Positions 24,501 to 35,905 of a DNA stretch of 64,000 nucleotides are shown in pieces. Position numbers and translations under genes: made by a program. Position 1 is the stretch's first letter, and every line of letters starts with the position of its first letter. Origin of the DNA: Culex pipiens pallens (lineage: Eukaryota; Arthropoda; Insecta; Diptera; Culicidae); the NCBI RefSeq assembly GCF_016801865.2, contig NC_068939.1, positions 124,722,187 to 124,786,186 on the forward strand, read 5' to 3'. A model generated the notes under the pieces. It saw only the letters and a list, made by a program, of their open reading frames with translations, did no database searches and had not been told where the DNA came from.

Positions 24501-27500
24501 TTCCCTGAGTACTTTGGAGTATTTTTGGGATCATATTTGAGTTCAGCGAAACCAAATTAGTTAAATTTGACCTGTTGATAGCCTGTTACATTTCTGTATA
24601 AACATTTCCAATATTCTTACTTCGCCATATTGGCCGCCATCTTGGATTGCACATTCCCTGAGTACTTTGGAGTATTCTAGGGGTCATATTTGAGTTCAGC
24701 GACCCCAAATTAGTTAAATTTGACCTGTTGATTGCCTGTTACATTTCTGTATAAACATTTCTAATATTCTAACTTCGCCATATTGGCCGCCATCTTGGAT
24801 TGCACATTCCTTGAGTAGTTTGGAGTATTCTAGGGGTCATATTTGAGTTCAGCGACCCCAAATTAGTTAAATTTGACCTGTTGATTGCCTGTTACACTTC
24901 TGTATAAACATTTCTAATATTCTAACTTCGCCATATTGGCCGCCATCTCGGGTTGCACATTCCCTGAGTACTTTGGAGTATTCTAGGGGTCATATTTGAG
25001 TTCAGCGACCCCAAATTAGTTAAATTTGACCTGTTGATAGCCTGTTACATTTCTGCATAAACATTTCCAATCTTCTAACTTCGCCAAATTAGCCGCCATC
25101 TTGGATTGCACATTCCCTGAGTACTTTGGAGTATTTTTGGGATCATATTTGAGTTCAGTGACCCCAAATTAGTTAAATTTGACCTGTTGATTGCCTGTTA
25201 CATTTCTGTATAAACATTCTAATACTCTAACTTCGCCATTTTGGCCGCCATCTTGGATTGCATATTCCCTGAGTACTTTGAAGTATTCTAGGGGTCATAT
25301 TTGAGTTCAGCGACCCCAAATTAGTTAAATTTGACCTGTTGATTGCCTGTTACACTTCTGTATAAACATTTTAAACATCTTGGATTGCACATTCCCTGAG
25401 TACTTTGGAGTATTCTAGGGGTCATATTCGAGTTCAGCGACCCCAAATTAGTTAAATTTGACCTGTTGATAGCCTGTTACATTTCTGTATAAATATTTCC
25501 AATATTCTTACTTCGCCATATTGGCCGCCATCTTTGGTTGCACATTCCCTGAGTACTTTGGAGTATTCTAGGGGTCATATTTGAGTTCAGCGACCCCAAA
25601 TTAGTTAAATTTGACCTGTTGATAGCCTGTTACATTTCTGTATCAACATTTCCAATATTCTAACTTCGCCATATTGGCCGCCATCTTGGATTGCACATTC
25701 CCTGAGTACTTTGGAGTATTCTAGGGATCATATTCGAGTTCAGCGACCCCAATTTAGTTAAATTTGAGTAGTTGATTGAACTTAAAAATCCTTTTATTGT
25801 GATTTTTCCATTCAGCCGCCATATTGGACGCCATCTTGAATATCTCGGTTCCCTTTGAGAATCGGGAAAATCAACAGGCAGATTCGGATTCAGGAGGGTC
25901 GATTTAGTCTAGATCCATAAAAAATGGCCTGTTACACGATTTGCTTCTAGACACGAAAAATGAGCACCTTTTTTGATTTCCTGCCTTGACTATAAAGGCG
26001 AGCTCTTTCTTCACTCAAGTTTGTAGCCATGGTTTAGCCCCTCCCAGCAACCAGAAACATTGCCCCTCCTCCACACGCAATCAAATGGCTATCAAATTCA
26101 TATAATTACATGAATGTTTAATGTTTGCATGAGTGTTCGTCCCTCCCACATCCTCCCTCTTGCCACGTTCTACCAGATTGATGTTAATTCGTTCACCTTT
26201 TCTTGAACACAGTTGAAATAACAATAATAAAAATGTTGTGTTCTTTTAAAAGGGAAACATTCTTAAAAGATTATTCGTTTTTTTTTTAAATCAATTTTTC
26301 ATTTCAAGTTTTGATTTTTATTACTGTGTCTTCCAGAACGCCATAATTTCGTGGGAAACGGACAAGATGAACGAGGCCCAGGCCCTGCTGCGGGAGCTGG
26401 AGAAAAAGTGCGCCGGCGACATCGGTTGGCTTCGGACGATGCGGACCAAGTTGTTTGGCGGCGGCAGCGGCGACCCCCAGAAATCGTTGGCCGCGACCTT
26501 GGAGGAGCAGATCATCCTGGCAGACACCCAACTGTGCCTGGCCATTCTGGTGTCGCTTAGCCAGGACATTGGCGGCTTCGTCAAGGGCGGTTGGCTGCTG
26601 CGCAAGGCCTGGAAGGTCTACCAGCACACGTACGGGCAAATTTATCAGCTGTACTGCCGGGTGGTGAAGGTTCCGGAGCAGGATGAGGAGGAGGAGATGG
26701 TGGCTGGCCCTCAGGCGCCACTTCGGCACAAGCTGGACGTGGGACGGCTTGAGCTGGGAACGCCGTCGTCCGTGGAGTGGACCGTGCCCAACTCGGTGCT
26801 GCAGACGCCGGACGGGATTGATGATAACGAGTTGAGTATTGATTTGGTAAAGGACCATGCGTCTCCATGAAATGTGTTTCGCCAGGTTGAATTGATGGAG
26901 TTTCAAAACTTGATAATGAGTAATTCGCTACGATTTTTCTTTTCATTATAGTGTCTAATGGCAAGAGAAACCATTTTACATATTTAGTTTCCTCTCTCTC
27001 TAAGTCTCCATACAATTTTAAGGACTGTACTTACAGAATGGACATGTGAATGTTTGAAGGGCTGTAATCCTAGAATGAATTTTCTGATCGATTGGATGTC
27101 TTTAGCAAATTTATAAGTTATGAATTGGACTTTTCTCGAAAATAGGTACATGGGAAAAAAATTTCCCGATTTTTAATTTCAATTTATATTACAATTGTAT
27201 TACTAAAAACTAAATTTCTAAAACATGTTTTATTCTCAAGATTTTTTATAGGTTCTAAGGGACTAAAACAGAACACTACTGCGTTGCCGCTCTAATCGAG
27301 TCCGTTAAAACAGCAAGCCAAGAAAAACGCATGATAAATTTGTCCCGCCGATTAGGCTACGTGTTAGAATTTCAAGAAAAAGGATTTTCTCCGGTTTTCT
27401 AGAACAAAGTACTAAATACTTCTGATAGTTTACATGATTTCGAACCAAACTGCATCATTACCTCAAAATTAACGAAATAACATATGGGACGGACAAGCTT

Positions 27501-30500
27501 CGAGCGGCAGTGCGCTACAGTATCGAATTTTGAAAAAAATAACAAGAAAACCTTCGAATTTTTGAAAAAAAAAATGATTTTTGTAAAAAATGAACAGGCC
27601 AAAATTTTAAACCAAATAGAAGTCTAACCAACCTAAAACAATCATTTTTTTGTGGAATTCCAATTCCAGCACCGCAAAAAAAATTTCAGGCGAAAAGAAA
27701 AATCATTTCAATGATTGGATATTTTTAAAACTAATGATTGCAAAATAACTGGGCAGGTGTAAAATGCCATTTAAAAAACTTTTTTCATTCAAATGTTGAG
27801 ACCATAGCTTGTTATTTCAATTTTTATATTTTTTTTTATTTGTTTGCCCCCCACCCTCGATCCCGACCAAAGTCGAGGGACATAAACTTCAAAAAATATT
27901 TGCAACGGCCCAAATTAAATTTAAACATATATTCTGCAAAATCTAATTTGCAATCGAAGATGCTCTTAAAAATTTTCATTCTTTGACAATTTAAAAATGT
28001 TTTATGCTGAGAAAATGTCATCCTTTTCAAATACGCGGTAGGGTGTTCCCTTGGTCGTTCGCTGTGAGTTGTGGATTGCCTGCTTCTCTAATGAAGGTTC
28101 GACTAGGGGGGCATGCTTATTAATTTCTCGTCGCTCCATACCCTCAGTGACGTGATGGGAGCAAGGGCGTCTATGCGAAGTTTCCCTACACCCGCTACAA
28201 ATTTCCGGCGTTTGGGGAGGGATGAGGGAAACCATTTTGTTCTATGCGCCGGCATTTGTAGCATTAAAATTCGTGCAAAAAAACTTATGCACGTGGGTGT
28301 ACAGATTACGGCGTAAAAGATGATCGAATTGTTCACCTAGCGCTCACATGTGTTCCAGGACCAAGTTGCCTGCGGGTATGGGGATCATACATACATACAT
28401 ACATAGAAAATGTCATCCTTTTCAAATATCATTTGGTATTGGCAAAATATTAGTTTTAGCTCTTTTAAAATGTTAGGTTTGATAAACACCTAAACTCCTA
28501 AGCTCGAGAAAATGGTGGATTCAATATGGAATTTTCTCGAGCTTGGGAGTTCAGGTGTTAAAATAATCATTTTATTGTGAATTCCGCGAAAATTTACATT
28601 TTAAATGTGCAAATCGAACCACTAGTTTTTGAGATAACGATAATTCTATGTGTACATTTACCTTCTCAATAAACATAATTGATTTTGTCTCAAACGTCGT
28701 TTTAAAAGCAAGAAAACAAATTTTTGCAGCAGTTTTTAAAGTTTGTTGTTAATTTTCCGGGTCAACATCTGAAGCAACATTTTTAAACCAACAACCCACC
28801 ACCTAGTTTTATTGATGTTTTATGGTAGCATCTTGATTGCTTAATAGTTTTATTTCGGCATTTGCGGCAACCAATAAGCAAGAGCTTCTTTATAGGTTCT
28901 AACAAGGTCTGACAAGGCGGACAATAAAAGCCAAATGACTTTTAATAAAGTTTTATGAAAGTTTTAAGAGAGGCTTGAAAACCCGATGGCAATGCCATGC
29001 CAAACAGTTTGATCGCACGCTTCTTTAAAACCAAGGGTGTTTTAGCGGTCAAGCGGCATGCAAAATGCTTACTTAAAACCATATTCTCCTCAAAAAGCAT
29101 TTATCGCGGCCATATAGCAGTGCATAAATATGGCGCCAAATGCGTGGTCTGATTGAATGTGATTGATCGCCTTCTTGGCAGAAAAATAGAAAAAAGCAAT
29201 ACATTTGATTAAAACTTGATGAAAACACACATTAATGCTGAATTTCGGTCATAATTAGCATTAGCCATAGAAGCCCAAAAATAATTTGATCATTTTTTTC
29301 ATTGAATTACAATAAAATATTTTTTTTCATGAAAAACTTTAATAACAAAAGAATTATTTGTCATGAATCGAGTTGATATTTTGGCTATATCTCCCTCACA
29401 TTCATGGATAAATTTTTAACCGCAGCTGAAATTGAACCACCTAATGCAAGAAATAAGTTCTCACATTAATTTATTTACCTTCAATATAATTTATTCCATA
29501 ATCGCCATTTTTGCAAACCATCTCCATTTTATAATTGGGCAAGACTAAGTCTTATTTGTTGCCAGAATAAAACCTGTTTGGCATAAGACATTTGAAGACG
29601 TATGAAATGTCATTTTTCCACAACTACTGACTAGGTTTTAACAATGGTTTTATTAAGGCTTCGAGGAGTTTGTTAAGATTCAGTTGTTAAGCCTTGTTCT
29701 CCTATGAAGGTTTTATAAATAGGCCTTGACAACCTTTGCGGATATCATTTTCGGTTTTAAGAGAGGTTTATCAGGGTTCTGGGGAGAGCGTTACGACATA
29801 TTTTGGCCGATTTTAACGTGACATACTTTATGGATGACGCCATAGGCTTTATAGCGGCTTTATGATATTTATAAAGATTTAAGAATCGACGGAACAAATA
29901 AAATGGAAAAAATGATTTTTTTCTTGAAATTAAAAAAATGTATTTGCGAGTTGCACTATTTTGTCAAAACAAAAGTGCTCAGAGCTTTGTGAAAATTTAT
30001 TCGTTTTTAATGCTTCAAGAAGAATTCGAAGGAGTCATTATTCTTGGGTGTGTGCCACACTAAAAATTAAAAAAAAGTAAAATGTAATGCACCTTTCCAT
30101 AACATCACAGCTAGGAAGGCACGCCGACAAATGTGCGAAGTCTAACAAAAATTTAATTTATCTAATGTATAATTGTTTTTTTTTTTCAGAATCCACCTAG
30201 CCATCGCCCGTCCCAGCACCGAGGATCTCCGCCGGGAAATCTCTAGATCGCGCACATTGTTTTTCGCACAAAGCACCGATCAGACCAGCGCCGTGGACAA
30301 ACCTGAACCTCCACCGGAAGACCCCAGCAGCGGTAGCACCACCACCACCGGTGGCAGCTGTGGCAACGTCAAAAGGAGCCTAACCACCCAGTTTGAGGGA
30401 TTCGATCTTAACCAGCAGAGCTCGCAGAGTTCCAGTCGACGGGATTCCAATGGGGAGCCAACGCCGGCCGAGATGGCAGCAAAGACTTGCCGGGATAATT

Positions 30501-31931
30501 TGAGACTTGAATTTGAGGGGTTCAGTACGAAGCTTCGCGGGCGAAACGGATTGAACGGGTTCCGACCGAGGCCACCGCCGGAACCGGTGAACCACGAAGG
30601 GGATGGTGTTGGGCCCGGTGGATGCGAGGACCGGCCAATCGATCCGGACGACGTGCGGCGGTTGATGGGCGCGGTCAGCTTCGGTTACGGCGTGTTCCAG
30701 CTTAGCATCTCGTTGCTTCCGCCCAGTTTGCTCAAGTTGATCAGCTTTCTGGGGTTCGAGGGGGATCGAGCGATGGGAGTGGCCTGTTTGATGCACTCGA
30801 GGATCAGCTCGGACATGCGGGCGCCACTGTCCACGTTGGGCCTGCTGTGGTACTACACGATCGTGACGCCGTTTTTCGCGCTGGATGGGTCGAACTTGCA
30901 CCACGAGATCTGCTCGGCGCAGGAGCTGATCGACGAGTCGAACGATCAGTTTGCCAAGTCTTCGCTGTTTCTGTTCTTTAGGGGAAGGGTCGAGCGGTTA
31001 AAGGTGGGGTCGGTGATCTTGCTTTCGGTAAAATTCTAACGATTATTCTGATTTCAGTCCAACATAAAGGAAGCGATTCAGGCGTACGAGGTAGCGTACC
31101 GATCGTCGGCTCAGCGCGAGATCAAGCTGCTTTGTCTGCACGAAATTGGCTGGTGTCGACTGATCCAACTGGACTACGGCAAAGCTATGAAGAACTTCAA
31201 GGAGTTGAGGTACGATCGCCTAGTTGAAGACCCTCAAAACCCTCACGATCACCCTTTCCCCTTCCAGACGTTGCAGCCTCTTCTCCAAGAGCTTCTACGC
31301 GTACCTGACCGTCATCTGCCAGGGCGCGCACGGGTACTTTGACGAGCTGGTCCGCTGGCAGACGGAGATCACCGAGCTGCTGAGTCGATCCACTCAGAAA
31401 GAGTCCCAGATCGAGAAGTACATCGCCCGACGGTGTTCGAAGATCCCACGCGCAGAAACGGAACAAGAAAAGTTCGACCCTCTGTACTGGCGTCTGCTGG
31501 TCTACGAGATGCTGTTCATGTGGAACGCCCTGAACAGCTGCCACGAGTCGACGCTGCAAGCGATCGTGCAAGACTGCGGTAAGCCGCCGGAAGAACTCAA
31601 CGAACCCTCGATCGGTCTCGGCCGGTTGATCCTGGGAGCTGCTTTGGTCTGCCTCAAACGGTACGAGGAAGCGATTCGAGCGTTTCGCGATTGTATCGAA
31701 GCGCGGACCGACGAAGGGGTAGAACTTCAGCAGGACGTACACATTTCGGCGTTCGCCCACTACGAGCTGGCCATGTTGTTGCTTCGAAAGGAGGATGATG
31801 ACGAAGACGAAGGAGAGGCCAGGGAAGAAGCGAAGCGGTTGCTGGTGTACGCGCAGCTCAATTACAAAAGTTTCGATTTCGATAATCGAATCAACGTCCG
31901 AATACATTCCGTGCTGAGGAAGCTTAACTGA
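18426..31931 (+). CDS. TTC39C: Tetratricopeptide repeat protein 39C (TTC39/Iml2 family), five coding exons
   Basis: Member of the TTC39/Iml2-type TPR family; biochemical role poorly defined, probably a cytosolic scaffold. Exons: 18426-18593, 26337-26830, 30190-31003, 31058-31209, 31268-31931, giving 763 residues. Family landmarks seen in order: the N-terminal helix pair (exon 1), KGGWLLRKAWK near 139-149, GAVSFGYG near 381-388, PPSLLKLISFLGF near 398-410, FFALDGS near 449-455, the TPR region CLHEIGWCRLIQLDYGKA (exon 4), and the end motif NRINVRIHSVL. The vertebrate protein is shorter (about 580 residues); the extra length is a Ser/Pro/Gly-rich insert at about 222-375. Phases agree at every junction only if exon 2 ends at 26830 with the weak donor GTTGAG; a better-looking donor, GTAAAG at 26847, breaks frame. 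An unseen small exon in intron 2 is the alternative. Intron 1 is 7.7 kb and repeat-filled. Confidence 0.88.
19352..19787. mobile_element. MITE with CAGTGGGGGTGACATTGGGTC ends
   Basis: Left CAGTGGGGGTGAC and right GTCACCCCCCCTG are inverted, and the subterminal GACATTGGGTC is also inverted near 19752-19762. No clear duplication in the flanks. Confidence 0.6.
20401..20639. mobile_element. 239-bp MITE, family A copy 2
   Basis: Same ends and length as 4681-4919, differing by only a few substitutions. TA on both flanks. It lies in TTC39C intron 1. Confidence 0.85.
22789..25990. mobile_element. 3.2-kb palindromic element with satellite arms
   Basis: Outer ends GTCAAGGCA and TGCCTTGAC, flanked by TA on each side. 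Inner unique arms (about 22825-23030 and 25745-25947) are inverted copies. Between them are tandem units of about 150-155 bp (core CAATCCAAGATGGCGGCC): about six in one orientation, then about twelve inverted, with the switch near 23988. No coding capacity. Confidence 0.85.
26337..26830 (+). CDS. TTC39C: TTC39C coding exon 2
   Basis: Acceptor TTCCAG at 26331-26336. Encodes the conserved KGGWLLRKAWKVY helix and an acidic linker (EQDEEEE). The 3' end is uncertain: 26830 (donor GTTGAG, phase 2) is the only nearby donor that keeps exon 3 in frame. Confidence 0.75.
27700..27910. repeat. GGCC-family MITE, right half
   Basis: Interior GGGCAGGTGTAAAATGCC and terminal AAAATATTTGCAACGGCC match the family at 7785-8147. 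Confidence 0.6.
28034..28404. mobile_element. 5'-truncated non-LTR retrotransposon 3' end
   Basis: Ends in a (CATA)n tail (28386-28404). Flanked by a 24-bp direct repeat starting AGAAAATGTCATCC (28010-28033 and 28405-28428), typical of target-primed reverse transcription. No intact frame. Confidence 0.8.
28485..28559. repeat. 29-bp stem hairpin
   Basis: Arms 28485-28513 and 28531-28559 (AACACCT...CTCGAGAAAAT) pair with one mismatch and one wobble around a 17-base loop. Size resembles a pre-miRNA stem or a tiny foldback. Confidence 0.55.
30190..31003 (+). CDS. TTC39C: TTC39C coding exon 3
   Basis: A polypyrimidine tract and CAG end at 30189; donor GTGGGG at 31004. The first half is low-complexity (Ser/Pro/Thr/Gly) with two FEGF motifs. 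The second half carries the family core GAVSFGYG...FFALDGS and ends in GRVERLK. Confidence 0.85.
31058..31209 (+). CDS. TTC39C: TTC39C coding exon 4
   Basis: Follows a 54-base intron (GT at 31004, AG at 31057). It encodes SNIKEAIQAYEVAYRS and the TPR helix HEIGWCRLIQLDYGKAM. Ends in phase 2 with donor GTACGA at 31210. Confidence 0.88.
31268..31931 (+). CDS. TTC39C: TTC39C coding exon 5 (terminal)
   Basis: Acceptor CTTCCAG ends at 31267 after a 58-base intron. It encodes the C-terminal TPR block, including CSLFSKSFYAYLTVICQGA, LGRLILGAALVCLKRYEEA and the family end NRINVRIHSVLRKLN, then TGA at 31929-31931. Confidence 0.9.
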
Positions 31932-32799
31932 GTGGCGACGAGCTTACTAGGCGAAGTAGATAGACAAGCTTGGTAATTCCAGAAATCGATGATAAAAAGT
32001 TGATAGATTTTCCAACCATAGTTAAATTGTCCGTTACGTTAGTCCAATCCAGCAGGTTTACTGGAGTATAAAATGTTAATGAAATTATTGCTTGTAAGAG
32101 GGAAATACTTCATCGGTGCCTTACTTGTTACTAGTCGGAGAGATTAAAATAAGCTAGCGAATGCGCGTATGTTAGATAAGTGTAGCTTTTGGAAAAGTCC
32201 AGGAAAATGTTTTCAATGCAAAGACTAAACAAAGTTGTTATTAAACCAACAAGTGGCTATGTGTAAAAAGCAATCCAATATATTTCTAATAAAGGTTAAA
32301 GTAAATACTTTAAAAGTTTTTTTATATGGTAAGAAGGAAAAATATGCCATTTTAAATATTCATATAATTTTGAGTAATTCCAGTGCACTCCAATTTTGCA
32401 CGCAGATTTTTCATGTGATTTTCGCAACCTGAACTAAATAATTAGCTGCAAAAAATCACTTACTAGTTGAGAAATCAATACCAATAACAGAACGTTATTT
32501 CTTGTATTTTTCTAACTAAAGAAAAACATCACGATATCTATTCTATCAAAAGTTTTTCTCACACTCCTTTAACTACAAACTTAAACAATGTTTTTGAAAT
32601 TTTAATGTACCTAAAATGTTTTGACGTTAGATGTTCATTTAGGATGTCCCCTTTCAGGATACGATCAAAGGGAATTTGCAATGCATTCCATTCAAAAGAT
32701 TTTTTAAATTTACTCTGGAAATGGAGAAGCTCGGTACTTTATCAGTACAATATTTTTTATGTTGTTATGTGATGCATGAAAAGTAGTATTGTGGTCAGC
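31932..32799. other. TTC39C 3'UTR and intergenic DNA
   Basis: AT-rich; nothing further seen. Confidence 0.4.
32288..32293 (+). terminator. Candidate polyadenylation signal of TTC39C
   Basis: AATAAA about 357 bases after the TTC39C stop; the first clear hexamer I noticed in the 3' flank. Confidence 0.35.
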
Positions 32800-33345
32800 A
32801 GCATCATGAATGGCCTGTTCCGTGAAGTGAGGACCAACTCCGTCCGAAAACGGGACCGAAGATGGATCCAGGGTCATAGTGGCATTTCGAGTGCCATGAC
32901 CGGAGTGGGTCCCACCGAAGTAATTGAAAATACGGAATAAAATCGATCTGTCCACTGGCCAGTGGTGTTTCCAGTGTGTGGCTGCCCTCTAAACAATCAA
33001 AGATTTAGCTGAGGAGGCAATTTTGCTGCGCAAAATGATTTCGAGTCTAGAAGAATTGAGACTGCTTCTAGAAGAAACGCAAGCCATGATCGAGAAATTT
33101 GATGAGATCAGCCCATTTTAAATCCATAGTTTAACTGATGCCTTTGTGAGGATAAAAAGTAAATTTTGCTCCCTATCCGCAGTGACTTTATCTGCGTTCA
33201 ACTTGCTCTCCCCCTTTTGGCCCTTCATACGGCAGTAATTTGAAGATGCTTCCTTTAAGTCTGAGTCACTGTAATTCTAGGCAACCGCTACATAGGTCAT
33301 CCTTGTGGCCCTGTTGGTTATCACATCAAATCAAATCAAATCAGG
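32800..33345 (+). repeat. Non-LTR retrotransposon 3' remnant
   Basis: Short frame 32994-33119 (ends LLLEETQAMIEKFDEISPF, then TAA), a GC-richer 3'UTR and a terminal (ATCAA)n tail at 33322-33343. The clade is not identifiable from this. The 5' limit is approximate. Confidence 0.5.
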
Positions 33346-33627
33346 TACACACTTGAATAAAATTAAATATGTAATCGCAATTTTTTTTAAACATTTCGAT
33401 TGTAATAATAACAATTTTTGATTTTTTTTCATACATTCTAAGTGTGTTCAGATTATTTTTCCAAAATCGGTGAAGTTTACCGAATTTTCAACTGCTGATC
33501 AGTTCGGTAAACTAAAAATTACCGAATTCGGTAAAAACTTCTTCGGTCAAATGTTGTTCATTTTGACAGATGGTTTACCTGTCGCAAGTTTAAAGATTTT
33601 TCAACTACCGAATTCGGTAATTTTGGG

Positions 33628-33755
33628 AATCCGAGGTCCATTTTTCAATATCTCTTGGTGGAGGGGCGTGTTTTTCAATAATTTGCAGCCTTAAATGGTG
33701 ATTTGGAAAATTTGGTGTTAAAGGGATTTTTATGAAAAAATAGTCGCCCGAGTTG
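33628..33755. repeat. Fragment of the 8673-10023 foldback arm
   Basis: AATCCGAGGTCCATTTTT, GTGTTTTTCAATA and TTTGGTGTTAAAGGGA align with arm positions 8768-8935. Confidence 0.6.
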
Positions 33756-35905
33756 ATCACGTATAGAACCTTGTGCTAAATAAGTTATCCCTTAAAGCAA
33801 CGTTACACGAAATTCGAAGATAATGACCCAATATTCAAACAACATGTCCAACAATATTCAATTCAAGCATATTTTGCCCCGTTCTGAATAATTAAAAAAA
33901 ACTAATACATTCATAGAAAAATCGATATAAATTCCTTCCATCAATATAAAAAAAAACAAAATCGTGGTTAAAGAAAAGTGAACGAAAAATAATAAACATA
34001 ACACTTACGGCAACCAAAAACAATAATATACATTGTAACCACCATCCGTTTGGCAGTCTTGTTTACATATTTGTAAGATATCACAAGATTGTATACATCA
34101 TTCAGACAAAAGATTTAGGAAAAATAAAATGAATTCAAATAATTCTCAATTTTATTCGGGTTATTCAAGAGAAAATCAGTTTTGCCATGTTCTCAGGGAA
34201 TGTTTCTCATTACTTTCTGGGACAAACCAAGCTTGCGGTAATGTTCGATAGATTTGACTTTAATATAAGGTAAGTTTTGTTTACAATTTACATCATATCC
34301 CGACTAAGCATTCATAGTTTTTTTTTTGTTGGTTGGTTTTGTTCTTTTACAAGTATATCATACCATCGTGACTTGTTCTATTTTGAGATTTTCATTTTCT
34401 TTTTTCGATAATACATTGTGTACCCTCTTAAACACACTTAACAAGAAATTGCAACGGAATAAACTCTCTCTCTAGTGCGCACGCTCTATTGGTTTCGGGC
34501 TGCTTTCACGTGATTCTATTTAGGTAATTCAAAACTCAAGTTTCAACAAAATAATTAATCACATGGATTTCGTTCTGGTAACGTAACTGGACTTTTTTGG
34601 ACCATCTGTAGATCAGGGATTGCAAAAAAAAAGATCAGCTATAAGATACAAATGACTAGAAAAAGGGGGAAGTATTTATGCTTACAAGTTCTACTCTGCA
34701 CTGCTTGTCTGCTGGCTATTTAATTCCTCTTGTTTTTTTCTGCTTAACTTGTGAAAAGTTCATGTTTTTGTATTTACTTTTAAGTTTGATTCCCTTTTAA
34801 AAGTATGTTATTCCTCAAATGGCACAAGTTGAGTATTCATGTGAAATTCTATCTAAAAGTCGGTTGGATTTTTTTACTCAATTTTAAAACAAAAAAATTA
34901 TTGGCTTTAGTTGTGCTTACTGAGAAAAATTTTGCTGTACGGATCGAAGCAAAACTTTACCTTTTGAATCTGAACATGAAATGAAATGAAAAGATGCGGG
35001 AAGTGGGGGTAATTTATTCAGTTTGATTTATTTTATCTTATTTTGGAATTGGTCGTCGTGAAATTTCACTAATCAACTAAAATGAGATCGTTTTTCAAGT
35101 GTTTTGTTGTGTACCTGTTGGGCAGTTTATGAAATGTTTTAAAGGTCTAAAATATTTTAGATGACTCTCATCTTGCAAGTTATTTTATCTCGAGATGAGA
35201 TGCCAGATTTCCAAATTGTGTTACTCATTAGATTAAGTTTTCAATAACCTAACAAATCCGTTCAATAACACAACTCGAAATTTTTGAAGTTGATGTCAGT
35301 AAACGCTTCAGTTTTGTCAAGGTATGTTAGATTTGGGCTCTCTGAACTAGCTTCAATCGACTGAATTGAATTCTAGTTATTTCCCGTCCAATCAATAAAA
35401 TCTTGAATAAAATTCATATATAATTTATAGCGGACCAGTTACGCTTTTTATTTCATCGCTTTCTCATAATCTAATTTTTTGCATGCTTTGAAAAGGGAGT
35501 TTTTGGGCTGAAAAGGAAATAAAGGGAAGTAAACACTAAACTGCCCAACGTGTACGTAAACTAGTAATATCACTACGCGATCAATCAGCTAAACTTCTCC
35601 TTTTATCTCTCTATCTCGCGAAAAATAACCACAATTCCTTTAAAGTTTCCTCTTATTCCATCGGAAACCGCCCTCTTGATGTCGAGGCGATTTTTGTTTG
35701 TGTTTCTTGTTTGTAAGATTAAGATTACCATTGAAAAATATTCCCTAGCCTTAGACGATAACGCGGACTTGAGATATTTGATAGAGCGATTAGTTTGATT
35801 TTTTCTTTTCTTCTTTACGTGTGTGTGAGTGTGTTTATGTGGATGTTTCGTGATTTTCTCACTGCTTTTTCCTTTAGACTAGTATGAGTTGGACAGGGAG
35901 GGGAC
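33756..35905. other. Intergenic DNA and SLC35G1 3' flank
   Basis: AT-rich. 35288-35430 shares a dispersed repeat (GATGTCAGTAAACGCTTCAG) with 20147-20260. Confidence 0.4.
35447..35452 (-). terminator. Possible polyadenylation signal of SLC35G1
   Basis: AATAAA on the minus strand about 450 bases after the stop. It lies in AT-rich DNA, so chance occurrence is likely. Confidence 0.25.

Larger units (their letters stand above)
18594..26336 (+). other. TTC39C intron 1
   Basis: 7.7 kb with MITEs at 19352-19787 and 20401-20639 and the giant palindrome at 22789-25990. No nested gene recognised; the open frames at 21274-21600 and 22060-22449 have no family signature. Confidence 0.7.
26831..30189 (+). 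other. TTC39C intron 2
   Basis: 3.36 kb, AT-rich. Holds a GGCC-family MITE right end (27700-27910), a 5'-truncated retrotransposon (28034-28404) and a 29-bp hairpin (28485-28559). A small missed exon cannot be excluded. Confidence 0.6.
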
